Program-made: the position numbers and the translations under genes | Notes under the pieces: model-generated | What the model was told of the DNA's origin: nothing | The model's input: only the letters and a program-made list of their open reading frames with translations | The model's database searches: none | Assembly: GCA_917880885.1 (NCBI GenBank) | Contig: OU862920.1 | Span: forward strand, 43,683,019-43,747,018 | Direction of reading: 5' to 3' | Source: Limnephilus marmoratus | Lineage: Eukaryota; Arthropoda; Insecta; Trichoptera; Limnephilidae | DNA: 64,000 bases | Shown: one piece after another, positions 22,686-34,018 of the stretch | Layout: every line of letters begins with the position of its first letter | Position numbering within the stretch: position 1 is the first letter of the stretch

Positions 22686-22812
22686 ACAGGAGGATGAGAT
22701 AGAATAATTGGTATTCTCTTTGAGCGCTGCTTCGTAGCCTCCACATTCTTGTCTACTTTAGTTTTTAAGGTTTCACTTCTGACATATGTGAATTGCCCAA
22801 TCTGATTTTTTT
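22686..22812 (+). mobile_element. MITE-C right-half fragment
   Basis: It has gatgagatagaataattgg, gctgcttcgtagcctcc, cttgtctactttagttttt and aaggtttcacttctgac, the right half of the family only. Confidence 0.75.
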
Positions 22813-23159
22813 TTTAAATTCGTTTTTTTGTATGAAGAATTTCAGAAAACCCGTGTACTTTGCACTACCAAACAGAAATGTCCTAAAAAATCTTCTTACA
22901 AATAACCGATTTTCCAAAAAAAAAACAAAACGTTTTCGGAGATATCAACACCAATAATGCCATTTTCTAATATTGGAACTCTAGCACACCAAAAAGTTAC
23001 GAGGGCCGGCACTGGTAATGAGTACGTATTTGCAATGAGGTGTAATTCGCATGAGTTACTTTAAAATTCAATAAAAACATAAGGTCTAATTTGTCAATGA
23101 GCTTACTTACATAAATATTTTTTTAAATAAGTAAGGCCTCAGATAATGATGTATATAAT
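22813..23159. other. No gene seen
   Basis: The interval between the MITE-C fragment and the PLE insertion has no supported feature. Confidence 0.5.
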
Positions 23160-23221
23160 GAAGTAATATTTAATATAATGAATAAAAAATCACTTTGTTT
23201 AAACCACTATTTTTAAAACAA

Positions 23222-23261
23222 ATCAACATGTTTCGACAACAATGTTGTCTTCATCAGGATA
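23222..23261 (-). ncRNA. Hammerhead ribozyme motif, sense of the PLE mRNA
   Basis: The minus strand reads ATC, CTGATGA, A, GACAAC-ATT-GTTGTC (6 perfect bp), GAAA, CATGTT, GAT. Stem I has 3 obvious bp, stem III is the self-complementary ACATGT, and cleavage is predicted after GUU. All core residues fit. It lies at the 3' side of the coding strand. Confidence 0.85.
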
Positions 23262-23497
23262 TGTTACTATAATAAATGACAAACAAGTATAGACAAATTA
23301 GAATAAATTATAACATAGACAAAATATTAAAAAGTAGAGGTGATTAATTACTTACTAATCATAAAAATAGTTATACAAAATTAAATATAAAAATTATTTA
23401 AGGAAAAAATTGCATTTAGATAATAATTTTTTTTTTAAGAATAATTAATTAAAATAATTAGTCTAAATCAAAAAATAATTATAATTAATTGTAACTA

Positions 23498-24384
23498 TTA
23501 ATAAGAAAATAAATTTAAAAGATGGCTATTTTTAAAAAATGTTTGGTTATTTATAATATTTAATTTACTATTAATGCTTTTTCTAATTTCTAAAATTTCT
23601 AAATTATCCAATTGTATGCCCGTAGTGTTAGTATGTAAAATTTTAAGACCTGTATTAATATCAAAAGAATGACTTGTTTCCAAAATATGGTTGGCAAATT
23701 CAGAATAATTATTATTATTTAAACATCTTATATGTTCCTTAACTCGAATGTTAAAATTTCTAGAAGTTTTTCCAATATAAAAAAATTTACAATCATTACA
23801 AATTAATTTATAAACCCCAGATTTGTTTAAAAAATCACATTTATCCTTATTATTTAATATATAATTTTTTAATTTGTTATTTGTATAAAAAGCTGGTTGT
23901 ACATTATTTGGCATGTTTTTAATTATTGAATTTGAAATGTTATTATTTAAAAATAAAAATTTTCTCCAATTATTATCATTTTCAAAAACTTGTGGATAAA
24001 CAAAAGATCTAAAAAACTTTTTCTTATATTTTTTGTTTAACATATTGTCTATTAATTTTGAATTATAACCGTTATTAATTGCAATTTGTTTAATAGTATT
24101 TAATTCTGTTTTAAAATTACTCAAAGATAAGGGAACATTAATTAATCTACTTAGCAAGGTATGAAAAGCTGCTAATTTTTGTGAATATGGATGATTAGAT
24201 GTTTCATGTATAATAATATCTGTATATGTATCTTTACGAAAAATGTTAAATTCGAATTTATTTTTAATGATAGAAATATTTAAATCCAAAAAATTTAAGC
24301 TGCAATTATTTCCAATTTCTAGGGTAAATTTAATTTTTTTGTTGAGTTTATTAATGAAATTTAAAAATATATTTAATTGTCTAT
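23498..24384 (-). pseudogene. PLE protein remnant: thumb plus GIY-YIG endonuclease
   Basis: The open frame on the minus strand runs from about 24384 (stop just upstream) to the stop at 23498. The first part (NFINKLNKKIKFTLE, then LNFLDLNISI..NKFEFNIFRK, TYTDIIIHETSNHP) matches the region after the catalytic palm in Penelope reverse transcriptases. Next, GVYKLICNDCKFFYIGKTSR, then R.KEH and a later N.LE, form the GIY-YIG nuclease, with the CxxC pair typical of PLE endonucleases. The annotated-looking start at 24289 is a TTG inside the frame and not a real start. The fingers and palm with the catalytic aspartates are absent, so the protein cannot reverse transcribe. Confidence 0.9.
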
Positions 24385-24585
24385 TATTTAATTATTTATT
24401 AAAAAAAAAAATTATTATCTAAATGCAATTTTTTCCTTAAATAATTTTTATATTTAATTTTGTATAACTATTTTTATGATTAGTAAGTAATTAATCACCT
24501 CTACTTTTTAATATTTTGTCTATGTTATAATTTATTCTAATTTGTCTATACTTGTTTGTCATTTATTATAGTAACATATCCTGAT

Positions 24586-24618
24586 GAAGACAACATTGTT
24601 GTCGAAACATGTTGATTT
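24586..24618 (+). ncRNA. Hammerhead ribozyme motif, second arm
   Basis: This is the inverted copy of the motif at 23222-23261: ATATC, CTGATGA (24591-24597), A, stem II GACAAC/GTTGTC, GAAA, CATGTT, GAT. It is on the plus strand, opposite to the protein frame, so it would act only in an antisense transcript. Confidence 0.85.
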
Positions 24619-24719
24619 GTTTTAAAAATAGTGGTTTAAACAAAGTGATTTTTTATTCATTATATGAAAAATGATACCACAAAGTTATTTTGCAAAGTTC
24701 GAAGAAGTAATATTTAATA

Positions 24720-25200
24720 CGTCAGGACCCAGATAAAGATAAAAATATTCTAGTCATTAATGTTATATTGAATCAATGCTGAGATGAGATACTTATGTAC
24801 CATACTGATAATCCTTTATAGACCGTTTATTCGCTGATTTTACAAAAGCGTTGGTGCTTTGTGGATTCAATTCCTCTGCTCTTCGTCCTCATTTTTTGCA
24901 CAAACAACGCATTCCGCTTAAAATGATGGTAGTAGGAGCTTTTATATGTTGTCAGATAATAAGGTCAAAATATTTGCGCTTTGCAATAAAATCCAAATAA
25001 ATGGAATATTTCTCAACATACCTATACGAAAACTAAATACTGTTCTTGAAAATTAATAAAAAAAATACGCTTTGAAATTTTATAAATCGAAATAAACACG
25101 TCGTAATTTTTTAAAAACTGTTTAAAAATGGCGCACCTTACGTCTTTCCTAACAAAAATTACTGATAACTGATGTATGTTAACGTCGTTTTATGTAAAAA
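24720..25200. other. No gene seen
   Basis: No supported feature lies between the PLE and the Helitron. Confidence 0.5.
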
Positions 25201-25709
25201 TCTGTATATATAATCTCGTGTCACGGCGTTTGTGCACTCCTCCCAAACGGTGGACCGATTTATATGAATTTTTTTAGGTATGTTTGGTAGAAATGAGAAT
25301 AGGTCGTAAAGTATATTTCGTACCGCTAGGTGATTAGGATGTCCCTAACCAGAATAGACGAGCGGGCTAGCAAACGGGCGGTGTGGATTTGATATATATG
25401 CAAATTAACATATGGCGGTGTGAGTTAATTTAACGTGATTATAAAGGTTGGGTAATTTTATATATAATGGTAAGCTCTGGCGTTATGGAATTTGTATAAA
25501 AAAATCTACAGGTGGTGCGCGAAAATATTGAAAAGTGTGAATTTCATATATTTTAGCGGCAGGGAGGGTAGGCAGGAGAGGGAGGGTAACGAAGGAGGGG
25601 AAGGTGGAAGGGGAAAGCGTGAGGGGAGAGGACGCATGAGAATGGACATGCAGGGAGAAACAATTTATTTTTTTGAATGGCATTGCAACGCGTGCTGGGT
25701 ACCAGCTAG
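25201..25709 (+). mobile_element. Non-autonomous Helitron, complete
   Basis: It begins TCTGTATATATAATCTCGTG at 25201 after A, and ends ggtaccagCTAG at 25709 before T. The inside has gtttgtgcactcctccca, gagaataggtcgtaaagtat, accgctaggtgattagg and a purine-rich GGAAGG block (25555-25650). The 3' block gcaacgcgtgctgggtacc is shared with 34421 and 61019. There is no TSD and no coding capacity; a 74-codon frame over the purine block is an artefact of low complexity. Confidence 0.88.
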
Positions 25710-26654
25710 TAATTAATTATAAAAAAAATCCCAAAGTTTCATAAATATTTTTTAAATTGCGGTCGTAAACTTTGGTTTAATTAATTATTTATGTTTATAA
25801 ATTTTAAATATTTGGTGGTTAACTTTTATGTTCGAATATAAAGGTTGGCGTTTTTGTCTTTCTAATGCCATTTATATCAAATTTATAATCACCATAATAA
25901 GGGATACACAACCTATTTCTATGAGACCTATATGAGTTGTTTCGAACAGCGCACCAATTAGCCTGAGAGGTTAAAATTGAACTTATTGTGACATTGAATC
26001 TCGACGACTAATTTTACTGTAATTAAGAATCAACGCATGGCCCTAGATAATGATGCATAATTATCAACCTGCTAAGTAAGCGACTATCGAATGAAATTGA
26101 ATGATAGATCGGGTGTCTACTCACGTGGGAAACTAAAATGATTGTTGCCGAGAATGCGGAAGAACCGTTGACTCGAGGAAAACTAGAAAGTTAGGAAATA
26201 AATACAATATATTTTAGTGCAACGAATTTGGTAAAAACGTTCCCATGTTTGCAAAGATTGAACTTTAGTCATAGCTTGACAGAGCATAGAGACATTACCT
26301 GTATTGCGTGTAAGTAGACAGCCTGTGTTTGCCTGTTTTGTGCCAATTATATCGTGGTAACGTTCTAATAAAGTAATCATTGCAGATATTTTTATTTGCA
26401 CGAGGGATCCAATTACTCATAGAAAATAAAGCTGTGGTAATCACATCTGGGAAATGTTGTGAGACTAAAGGAGTTTATTGTTTTTATATGTATATTTTTA
26501 AATTCAATTTAAATTAAATTTTATAAAGTTATCATTAAACAAGTTTTCAGTAATTTATTATTGTAAAGGCAGTTTCGGCTTTTAGGACCATTTTAAAACT
26601 CAATCATTTTTAATCAATTAAGAACACATTTTCATTTAATGTGGGGAAGCAGAT
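25710..26654. other. No gene seen
   Basis: No gene or family repeat is supported in this interval. Confidence 0.5.
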
Positions 26655-27296
26655 TTCAAAGTAACTAACTAACCATCACGCCGTTTCACCGCAGGGGTAG
26701 GCAGAGAGGACGGACCGCCAAACATCCCGGTCTTGGCACACATTCCTTGCCTCGTTTACATTCATACAACGTCTCATACATTCTCTTCTATTATTCTGAC
26801 TCTTGACATGGCCCGACTCAAGTATCTGATTCACTTGGTCGTGCCATGTCTTTCTTGGGCGTCCTCGACTTCTTCTACCATTCACATTTGCGTCATATAT
26901 TCTCCTTACACTCCTTTTCTCGTTCATTCGCTCTACATGCCCAAACCATCGGAGCGTTCCTTTCTTGATCTTACTCATCACGCTTACATCAGCCTTGCAT
27001 TCTTTGCGGATTTCCACATTTCTCACACGATCATACATGGTTTTACCACACATACGCCTCAGGGATCTCACTTCTACAGCGTTCAGTCTACTTTCATCCT
27101 TCCTCTGCCAGTTCCATGCCTCACTGCCATACATCAGGGTAGGTACCAGTACTCCATTATGGACGGCTAGTTTCGCGTCTTTGGACAGTTTTTTGTTGCT
27201 GCCAACGGCGTTCAGTCCTCCATTAATAGAGTTACCTGCATTCACCCTTCTTTCAATATCTCTATCAGCCTTCACATCTCTCGTATCCCACAAAAT
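26655..27296 (-). pseudogene. RTE-like LINE, C-terminal RT domain and tail
   Basis: A 205-codon frame on the minus strand reads LAVHNGVLVPTLMYGSEAWN, LRRMCGKTMYDRVRN, GTLRWFGHVERMNEKR, RGRPRKTWHDQV and ends YPCGETA*. These are the blocks after the catalytic domain in RTE-like LINE reverse transcriptases. The catalytic motif is missing because the copy is 5'-truncated at about 27296. The 3' end carries TTAG repeats (complement at 26664-26675). The frame is intact over the whole fragment, suggesting a young copy. Plus-strand frames here are shadows. Confidence 0.88.
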
Positions 27297-27894
27297 ATTG
27301 TCACAATTATTTTCTCAGTAAATCGGTTTAACCGGTAATAAATCATTTTATGCACCTTCAAAATTGAAATTTAGAATCATAAAAATTAGTCGTCACAAAA
27401 TGGTCTAACGACAGTTTGAAAATGGTTTTGTTTGCCGCAAAAGCTGTCACAATAATTAAAAACCAACAATACTTGCAGAACTTAATAACAATATTATTGA
27501 ATTTAATTTAAATTAAATTATAAAGTAAAGAAATGTAGCTATACGAATTAAACACAAAAACAATTAAAAAGGAAGTTTATTAGGTGGAGGGAACAAAGTA
27601 ATGGATTACCAAGGTTAGAATGCCCGTACCGGCTAAAAAAATTAAAAGCTAATATGGCTTCCCTATTTACAAAAATTAATAACTAATTTAGTCTAACCTA
27701 CTTTTAAGAAGTAAAGTTGAGAAATAGGTACCTGAAATAAACTTGGCTTAATCTGTTTCGGTGGTCTATCACGAACCGCCCCAAAGGGAAAAAGGTCACC
27801 TAACACAGTTAAAACTAATTCAATAATTATTAGATTTTCTCTAAAGCGCCGTTTTGATATATTCTAGTGCCTTGCAATTGTGATTTTTATAACT
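27297..27894. other. No gene seen
   Basis: The interval between the LINE and the minisatellite has no supported feature. Confidence 0.5.
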
Positions 27895-28328
27895 ACTTCA
27901 CAACTAAAACTAGTAGCAAGCAACTAACTACTGAGTTTTATAACTAGTGATCTACAACTAAAACTTAAAGCAAGCAACCAACCACTGAATCTTATAAATA
28001 GTGACCTACAACAAAGACTTATGGTTAGCAATTAAATACAGAGTCTTGTAACTAGTAATGTACAACTAAAACTTGTAGCAAGCAACCGATCACTGTGTAC
28101 TATAACTAGCGACTTTCAACTAAAACTTGTAGCTAGCAACCAACTACTGAGTGTTATAACTTGTGACCTACAACTAAACTAGCACCTAACAACAGAATCT
28201 TTCAACTAGTGATTCTCAAATAAGACTTTTAACTGGCAACTAACTACCTATTATATCTTGTGACTTACAACTAAGACTTACAGCAAGCAACTACGAGTAA
28301 CTACTAAGTCTTATAACTAGTGTCTTAC
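27895..28328. repeat. Minisatellite, about 54-bp period
   Basis: About eight diverged copies of a unit built on acaactaaaacttgtag, caagcaacca, ctgag and cttataactagtgac. The phrase agcaagcaac recurs at about 27915, 27969, 28077 and 28131. Units contain several acaact/taact sub-repeats, hinting at an older shorter period. Confidence 0.85.
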
Positions 28329-29193
28329 TTTGGCGGTCTAACGAGGCGCAAATAAATATTCGATTATAAAATTATTTATTAAAATGTTTGAATTACCCAT
28401 TAAGTTTGTTACGGTGTCACGGAGGTCGTCTGAAGTTCCAAGGAAACAAAATTTGTGAACGTCAAATTGGCACTTAACTAATCGTACTTTCCAAGTTCGT
28501 GGCAAGCGGAATATCCTAATTTCCACCTGCTCTCTTTAATAAATAACCAAAATGTAAGGCACGAAGCTTCCAACACGAACACGACTGTCCCGGTAATTAA
28601 TGACCTTGTGGGAGTAGCATTTTACGATTCGCGATTGTTTATCATTCCACCCAGAGCCTTGATATTTGTATAAATATATGTATATGACAATATATAATAT
28701 ATTTATGCTTTAGTGACAGTAGTGTTTTGATCACAATGAATTTCAAGAAATTGGCTGATGTTATGTTTACAACAGAAAACAGGTTTTCAGTTTGACATTA
28801 AAAATGTAGATAACGTAGAATCTATGCTCTAGATCTGGATGTTTCATTTTGGAAGGTGGTTTTGTTGAGTGGATTATATTAAGCGTATAAGTTATTTTAA
28901 CCTAAGATGTAAATAAATAAACTTAAATCCAACTTATGACATACTCAATTAATTCTTCAAATACGAAATGTCGAAAAATGTTTCTGATTTTTAAATGTTT
29001 ATATTCTATTCAATTTAGAGAGAATGTTTCGTCCCGATTTTTTAAAATAAATATGTGGATAATTAAAATCTCAATACTAAATCACTAGTACATGATTAAA
29101 ATATTATTTTTGGTTTGAAACCTGTTATTAGTGAGGCTTTTTTAACGTAATTTGGAACAATAATTAGAATCATGCTTAAAAAGAGCTTCTGAT
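28329..29193. other. No gene seen
   Basis: A 62-codon frame at 28338-28526 (minus) has no domain. AT-rich DNA otherwise. Confidence 0.5.
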
Positions 29194-29208
29194 TAATTAA
29201 TTAATTAT

Positions 29209-29411
29209 ATAATGAATAACATATCACTTTGTTTAAACCACTATATTATACACAATATCTACATGTTTCGATAACAATGTTATTTTCATCAGGATATGTC
29301 AATATATATATATGTAGATATTATGTATAATATAGTGGTTTAGACAAAGTGATATGTTATTCATTATATAATTAATGATGCCACAAAGTAATTTTGCGAA
29401 GTTTGAAGAAG
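29209..29411 (-). mobile_element. Miniature HHR palindrome of the PLE family
   Basis: Arms of about 58 bp (29207-29264 and 29312-29369) are near-perfect inverse copies and carry the PLE arm signature (cactttgtttaaaccact). Only about 47 bp separate them, and that spacer plus the arm edge is a hammerhead. A tail with atgatgccacaaagtaatttt..gaagtttgaagaag follows the right arm, as in the PLE at 23176. TAATTAATTAATTAT at 29194-29208 and 29412-29426 may be a 15-bp TSD, although it is low-complexity. Total length is about 203 bp with no coding capacity. Confidence 0.85.
29255..29297 (-). ncRNA. Hammerhead ribozyme motif
   Basis: The minus strand reads ATATC, CTGATGA, A, a stem II hairpin closed by ATAAC-ATT-GTTAT, GAAA, CATGTA, GATAT. 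Stem I has 5 perfect bp (ATATC/GATAT), stem III is the self-complementary ACATGT, and cleavage is predicted after GUA. The core is intact. Confidence 0.85.
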
Positions 29412-29426
29412 TAATTAATTAATTAT

Positions 29427-29887
29427 TAGAAGTAGATAAATTATTCTTTTACACGGAAGATCATCATAAAAACTGTATTAAAACATCACCTCACCACATA
29501 GGTACCTCATTCTCATTACACAATAGCAAAAATAAATAATCACTTTCAAATGCCCTGCATCAAATCAACTTTCGCATAAAAACACGAATGACGAATATCT
29601 TCCTAACAGCAAACCAAAACTTACGTCATCCCAAATAATTTGAATTGGTTGTTCAAAAGATTTGTAATGTGGTTGACTGAAAAAGAAAGAACAGAAATTC
29701 GAAATATTCTAAATAACTAATACTACATATTATACATAGACATTCACGCTTCGTACAATTTCTGAAGAAATTATATAAATATATATATAAGTATAGTAAC
29801 AATATTATGAAACACATAGGGTTTACATTATTTGTTGTCCTATTATATTCATTTTCATATACCCATCATATATTTATATTTTTTTAA
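29427..29887. other. No gene seen
   Basis: AT-rich DNA without a supported feature. Confidence 0.5.
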
Positions 29888-30126
29888 TGTGAAAATTTCT
29901 TTAGCACCGTTTTGATTTGAAACTCGATGAAATGAAAAAGAGACAAACACATACTCTCTGTCTATAGGATTTAGTTAGCGAGAGGAGAATATAATCGGTC
30001 TCTAGAATAGAGAATATAATATAATCTTTCTCTTTGTGCGGTGCTTCATAACTCTTCGTGCTCTTATCTACTTTAGTTTTCTGAAGGTTTCACTTCTACC
30101 GCGTATGTGAATTGCACATTCTGATT
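29888..30126 (+). mobile_element. MITE-C, near-complete
   Basis: It runs from gtgaaaatttctttagcacc through ctcgatgaaatgaaaaag, ggatttagttagcgagag, gtgcggtgcttcataac and ctactttagttttctgaagg to tttcacttctaccgcg. A duplicated atagaatataat phrase lies at 30000-30025. Confidence 0.88.
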
Positions 30127-30129
30127 TTT

Positions 30130-30466
30130 AAGTAAAACTTCTTTACGCACGCTTGACTTGGGGAGTAAACTGGTGAATGCGTGACGAGAGCGTTACGGAA
30201 AGCGAGGCGAACGGTAGGTGAGAGGGAGATAAAAGTCAGTGAAGATAGAAAGAGAGAGAGTTACGTTTCATATATTAATTACTGTAGGGGCAAGAGAGAG
30301 AGCACACATTTTCTTTCTTTCTCTCATAGCCAGTTTCGTATATCTAAGACACAGTGCAGGCCTATTGCCTGTATCACACTGTAGGAGCATTCTCTTTCTC
30401 TCTTCGTATCATATAGATGGAGCTAAAGAAGTTTTACTTCAGTTGTGTGGTCTAAAGCACACTCGT
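30130..30466 (+). mobile_element. MITE-D, full copy
   Basis: It begins aagtaaaacttctttacgcacgc right after the MITE-C copy and ends aaagaagttttacttcagttgtgtgg, tctaaagcacactc. The interior has gacttggggagtaaactgg, agagggagat, a GAGAGA run and gacacagtgcaggcctatt. The ends are inverted repeats. An 88-codon open frame across it is not conserved between copies, so no protein is claimed. Confidence 0.88.
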
Positions 30467-31774
30467 TTTTTTAAATATCTCTTCACGTTTTTTATATTTA
30501 CTTAATGAAAATAAATATTTGTATTTAGAGATTTTTCTCTCCCAGTTACATTTCTCCTCTTCTTTCAAGTAAAACGTGTGTAGTAAACGCTATTTTCAGA
30601 AATTTGTAAACCATCTCAAGGTAACTTATAATAATTATTAATATTATTTTATTACCATCTGGGTAATAAAAAGTTGATTACCTCGTAACAAGAAAATACG
30701 AGTTGTTACAATTTTGAAATAAGCCGATGATGTGTGTTATTTAATATTGTTTAATTTGATACCACAGACAATATGGAGTAATAAATAATAGATTCTTTAT
30801 GGATAGCCATTTAATAACTGCGTACTCAAGTCCAGACCTCATTCCAAATAAATCCATTAATAACAGGTATCGCTCATATTTGCACATATCGCTGATTCTA
30901 ACATAAAATTATACCCGTGCATGGTCGGAATGGCGGAGATCAGAATTCACGATTGTTTCTCGAGTTCATTCCGCTAGATTGTCAGTTGCAACACAAAACT
31001 GCAATAATTTATGAAACAGTACAAAAAAATTATCAAAATAACACCGCGCAGTGGTCACTGGTCTCTAATAGTCTTTAGTATCTATGCACACCGCTGTCAC
31101 GGAGCCGCGGGTACCGTTTTTTGTAACATATTTCTATTTTGTATTCTCGATTAATAATCGTTTTTTCATTCCATTATTATAAATAAAAGACTCACAACCA
31201 TTCCAATATTTCTTTCTTTCAACCTAAAGAACATTCTTTAGGTTTTGTTGTTATAATGTAACATTGTGGTTATTGTGATATACTTATCATGTCAAATAAT
31301 AAAATTGGTTACCTGATAACTTTAACGAGTATTGAGACATACATGCATCAATCCATCAATTTGGGAAGCACCACCATTCAGAAATAAAACATTACCAAAG
31401 CAGTATTTTGCAACGTTTATTGACAAGAATATCTCGACCGTTCCTTTTATCTTTTCTATCCATGAGTCATTAACACCAAGTGGAAAAGCTGTGTTTATCG
31501 CCAAAACGTCAGTCAAAAGTACCCATAAAATCTCCAACGATGATACATGCAATAGGCATTATTACGCAAGCTTCAAGGGAATAAGAAGAAAATATTTTTA
31601 AAAAAGTCACTCCAGTCAAAGCCACTCTCCCAGCAATTCCCATAGTCGGAATGCCACAGTTCCGCTAGATCTGGTAAATAAAATCATTAGTATTTCACAT
31701 TACCCGGGAACAATTTATTGAATAACCAACTCTTACGACATAAGTCACTCCAAGTGATTCGCTAACTTTGGTGA
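30467..31774. other. No gene seen
   Basis: Open frames at 31322-31601 lie on both strands over the same bases with no domain. The phrase gtcggaatg.c near 30925 and 31648 and cgctagat.tg near 30971 and 31663 recur once each; their meaning is unclear. Confidence 0.5.
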
Positions 31775-32045
31775 ATTAGCAGGAGTGCCAGGTACTTAGT
31801 GTGTGGATGTGTCTGTCCACCTTCTGCGTGGTGGGCCGGATTTGAAGACACAGGTTGAGGGTGACCTTTTTACCTCTTCAGCAGGACTCTCTCGACGGAT
31901 TCATACGTCCTTCGCTCTTAGACCCAAGGGCCCCCCAGTTCATAAATTTTTCTTCCCCAGAACTGCCTCTAATTCCATTCTTTTAAAAGACCCTCCAAAC
32001 ATGAAATAGGTCACGACGAAATTATTTTCCTCTGGCAGTCTCAAT
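31775..32045 (+). mobile_element. SINE-F fragment
   Basis: It has ttagcaggagtgccagg, ctctcgacggattcatacgtcc, cttccccagaactgcctct and a diverged tail with agaccctccaaacatg, attattttcctctgg. The head is missing. Confidence 0.65.
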
Positions 32046-33400
32046 GGAGCTATTGTAAAAAAAATACCCATGAAAAATAGATGCTTCGCAAATTTCGTAA
32101 ACCACGATTTCGCGTAGGCCATTCCTTTCATAATATGATTGTGCGTATTGAATGCCCATGGATACTCAGACTAATGGCGTACCAGTAACTTAGTAATTAT
32201 AACATGTAATCTGAATGTTAATCAAGAAAATCCAAGCTAAGAAACCTTTCCTCCATCGAAAGCCGGACGAATTCGGATGGAATGGCGTGAAAGTGTTTGG
32301 CAAAGAGAAATTATTATGAGAGTTTTCTTTTTTGCCAGTACATGAATATAATAACACGTCAATGGATAGACCATATGCAAACAAGTGTGTTTGTTTGGTA
32401 TTCCAATGAGCGAACGCAAATTAAGTACGTACGAGGTTTAAGTACGAGTATGAATTTCTGTACAAACATTGTAGTACCTTGTTATATTTCAGAACACGTA
32501 CCAAAATATTATTAGTTGTATTATTTATGTTAGATTCTATTGTTAGCCGCGTGTGAATTGCTACGTACATTGTTGGACAAGTGAAAAGTGAAAACGTCTC
32601 TAAGTGATAATAAAGGGCTTTTGACTTTAACTGCCAAAAAGAAAATTTGTTATTTTTTTAGACATTGGAGGACCCACCACTTACCCGCCCTGGTATAGGT
32701 AACAGATGGTTACCCCTTCAAGGCTCTTGCAAGGACTCTAATTTTTTTGGTAAAAACGACTCTATATTTGAAAATGAAACTAGACCTCCAATGTCCCTGC
32801 ATACGTTGTTAGCAAGCAGTATGCAAGTGCTTAGCGGGAAATACAGATACAATATGTGTTAGTATGACAAAGTATAGACAAGACAATGGGACAGGTTGGT
32901 GAAAGTCCACGCGGTGGCAAGCGCTGGGTGATTGTATCCAGCGTATCCTACAAGCACCTGTTTGGGAGGAAGACACAGTAGATAAGTAATAAGGGCATGG
33001 CAAATGGTTGGGAGTCCTCTCCAATCGATTGGCAGTCCCAGCAAGAATGCGCATGACGTTAGGTCTAGTCGTGAACCACACTCAGCTTCCGCGCCCCTTA
33101 GCCGGTTCCTCGGTGATGCCTCAAAGAAAAGTAAATGGGAGATTGGGGGGAAATACCCGACGACCCTAAGGAATTCAGCGTCAGTTATTTAGACACCTGT
33201 CAATTATTTGAGTCCATTATTTTATGTTTTCTCCATTACATTTTTTCTATGTAAGTTTTGTGACAGTTGACAGATGATCTGCCGAAATCATATTATGAAA
33301 TTATATTTTTTTGTGCATTATTTACCGATTTCCAACTTAAAATGTGTACGTTCATTACTGCGGCCCGGAACAGCTGTACGGTAGACTGGCCAAACCACTT
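32046..33400. other. Unassigned sequence
   Basis: The stretch 32665-33190 is less AT-rich than its surroundings, with overlapping frames of 60-90 codons on both strands and no recognised domain. It may be a decayed element. A poly(A)-signal-like aataaagggc lies at 32611. Confidence 0.4.
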
Positions 33401-33739
33401 CTAAGGTTTTTCAGCCATGAGGTCCTCCTTCTTCCAGGGCTCCGTCTTCCGAAAATATTTCCCTGCTTTATGAGATACAAGATCTTGTACTTCTCTGGAG
33501 GTCTTATCACATGTCGGTTTTCGGATTTTTATAGTTTTAATAACTTCTTTTTCTTTATTCATCCGAACCATAACACCTTCATTCATAACCCTGTCCATCC
33601 AGCTTACTTTAAGTATTCTACTGTAGATCCACATCTCGAATGCCTCAAGTCGTCTAATTAGTTCTTCATTAAGCGTCCATGCTTGGATTCCACAAAATAA
33701 TATCGAAAACACGTAGCATCTGACTATTCGCATTCTCAA
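33401..33739 (-). pseudogene. LINE RT C-terminal fragment
   Basis: The minus-strand frame reads MRMRIVRCYVFSILFCGIQA, WTLNEELIRRLEAFEMWIYS, RILKVSWMDRVMNEGVMVRM and NKEKEVIKTIKIRK. This is the block following the catalytic domain in a second RTE-like LINE family of insects, distinct from the one at 26655. Near its end, expected GHV-type residues are lost and the frame continues into unrelated codons. It has no catalytic site and is a relic. Confidence 0.8.
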
Positions 33740-34018
33740 TCCAATATAGATTATTATTATTATATTATGTATATATAATAATCAGTTATGGGCAGGTAGT
33801 TTTTTCCTCGATGCAGTTGATTTAAAATATGTGTCACACTTTTTTTATTCGGTGGTACATCCTTTCCGTTCACCCACACTTAATTATATTTTGTGTAATT
33901 AGGTACACTAGGTATTTTCTCTAAGCCTACTGTCTATTATATAATAGATCAACGATCATGGAATCGTAAGTTAAACCACTAAATCGATTTTAAAAATTCT
34001 TTAACCAATAGAAAGCTA

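Larger units (their letters stand above)
23176..24703 (-). mobile_element. Penelope-like element with 255-bp inverted arms
   Basis: It is flanked by a perfect 16-bp direct repeat, GAAGTAATATTTAATA, at 23160-23175 and 24704-24719, the inferred TSD. The arms at about 23173-23427 and 24411-24665 look identical in inverse by eye, which implies a recent insertion or ongoing correction. Both contain a hammerhead. The minus-strand frame between them keeps only the PLE thumb region and GIY-YIG endonuclease. At the coding 5' side is an extra tail (24666-24703) with ccacaaag, the same tail motif seen in the miniature elements. Confidence 0.9.

Noticed and set aside
26733..27321. Plus-strand frames of 118-145 codons
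   Set aside because: Antisense shadows of the RTE-like protein on the minus strand.
27895..28328. CRISPR array
   Set aside because: Units are contiguous, diverged and without unique spacers; the context is eukaryotic.
30181..30505. Conserved protein in MITE-D
   Set aside because: Frames in the copies at 30130, 35398 and 63688 differ in position and reading, so there is no shared protein.
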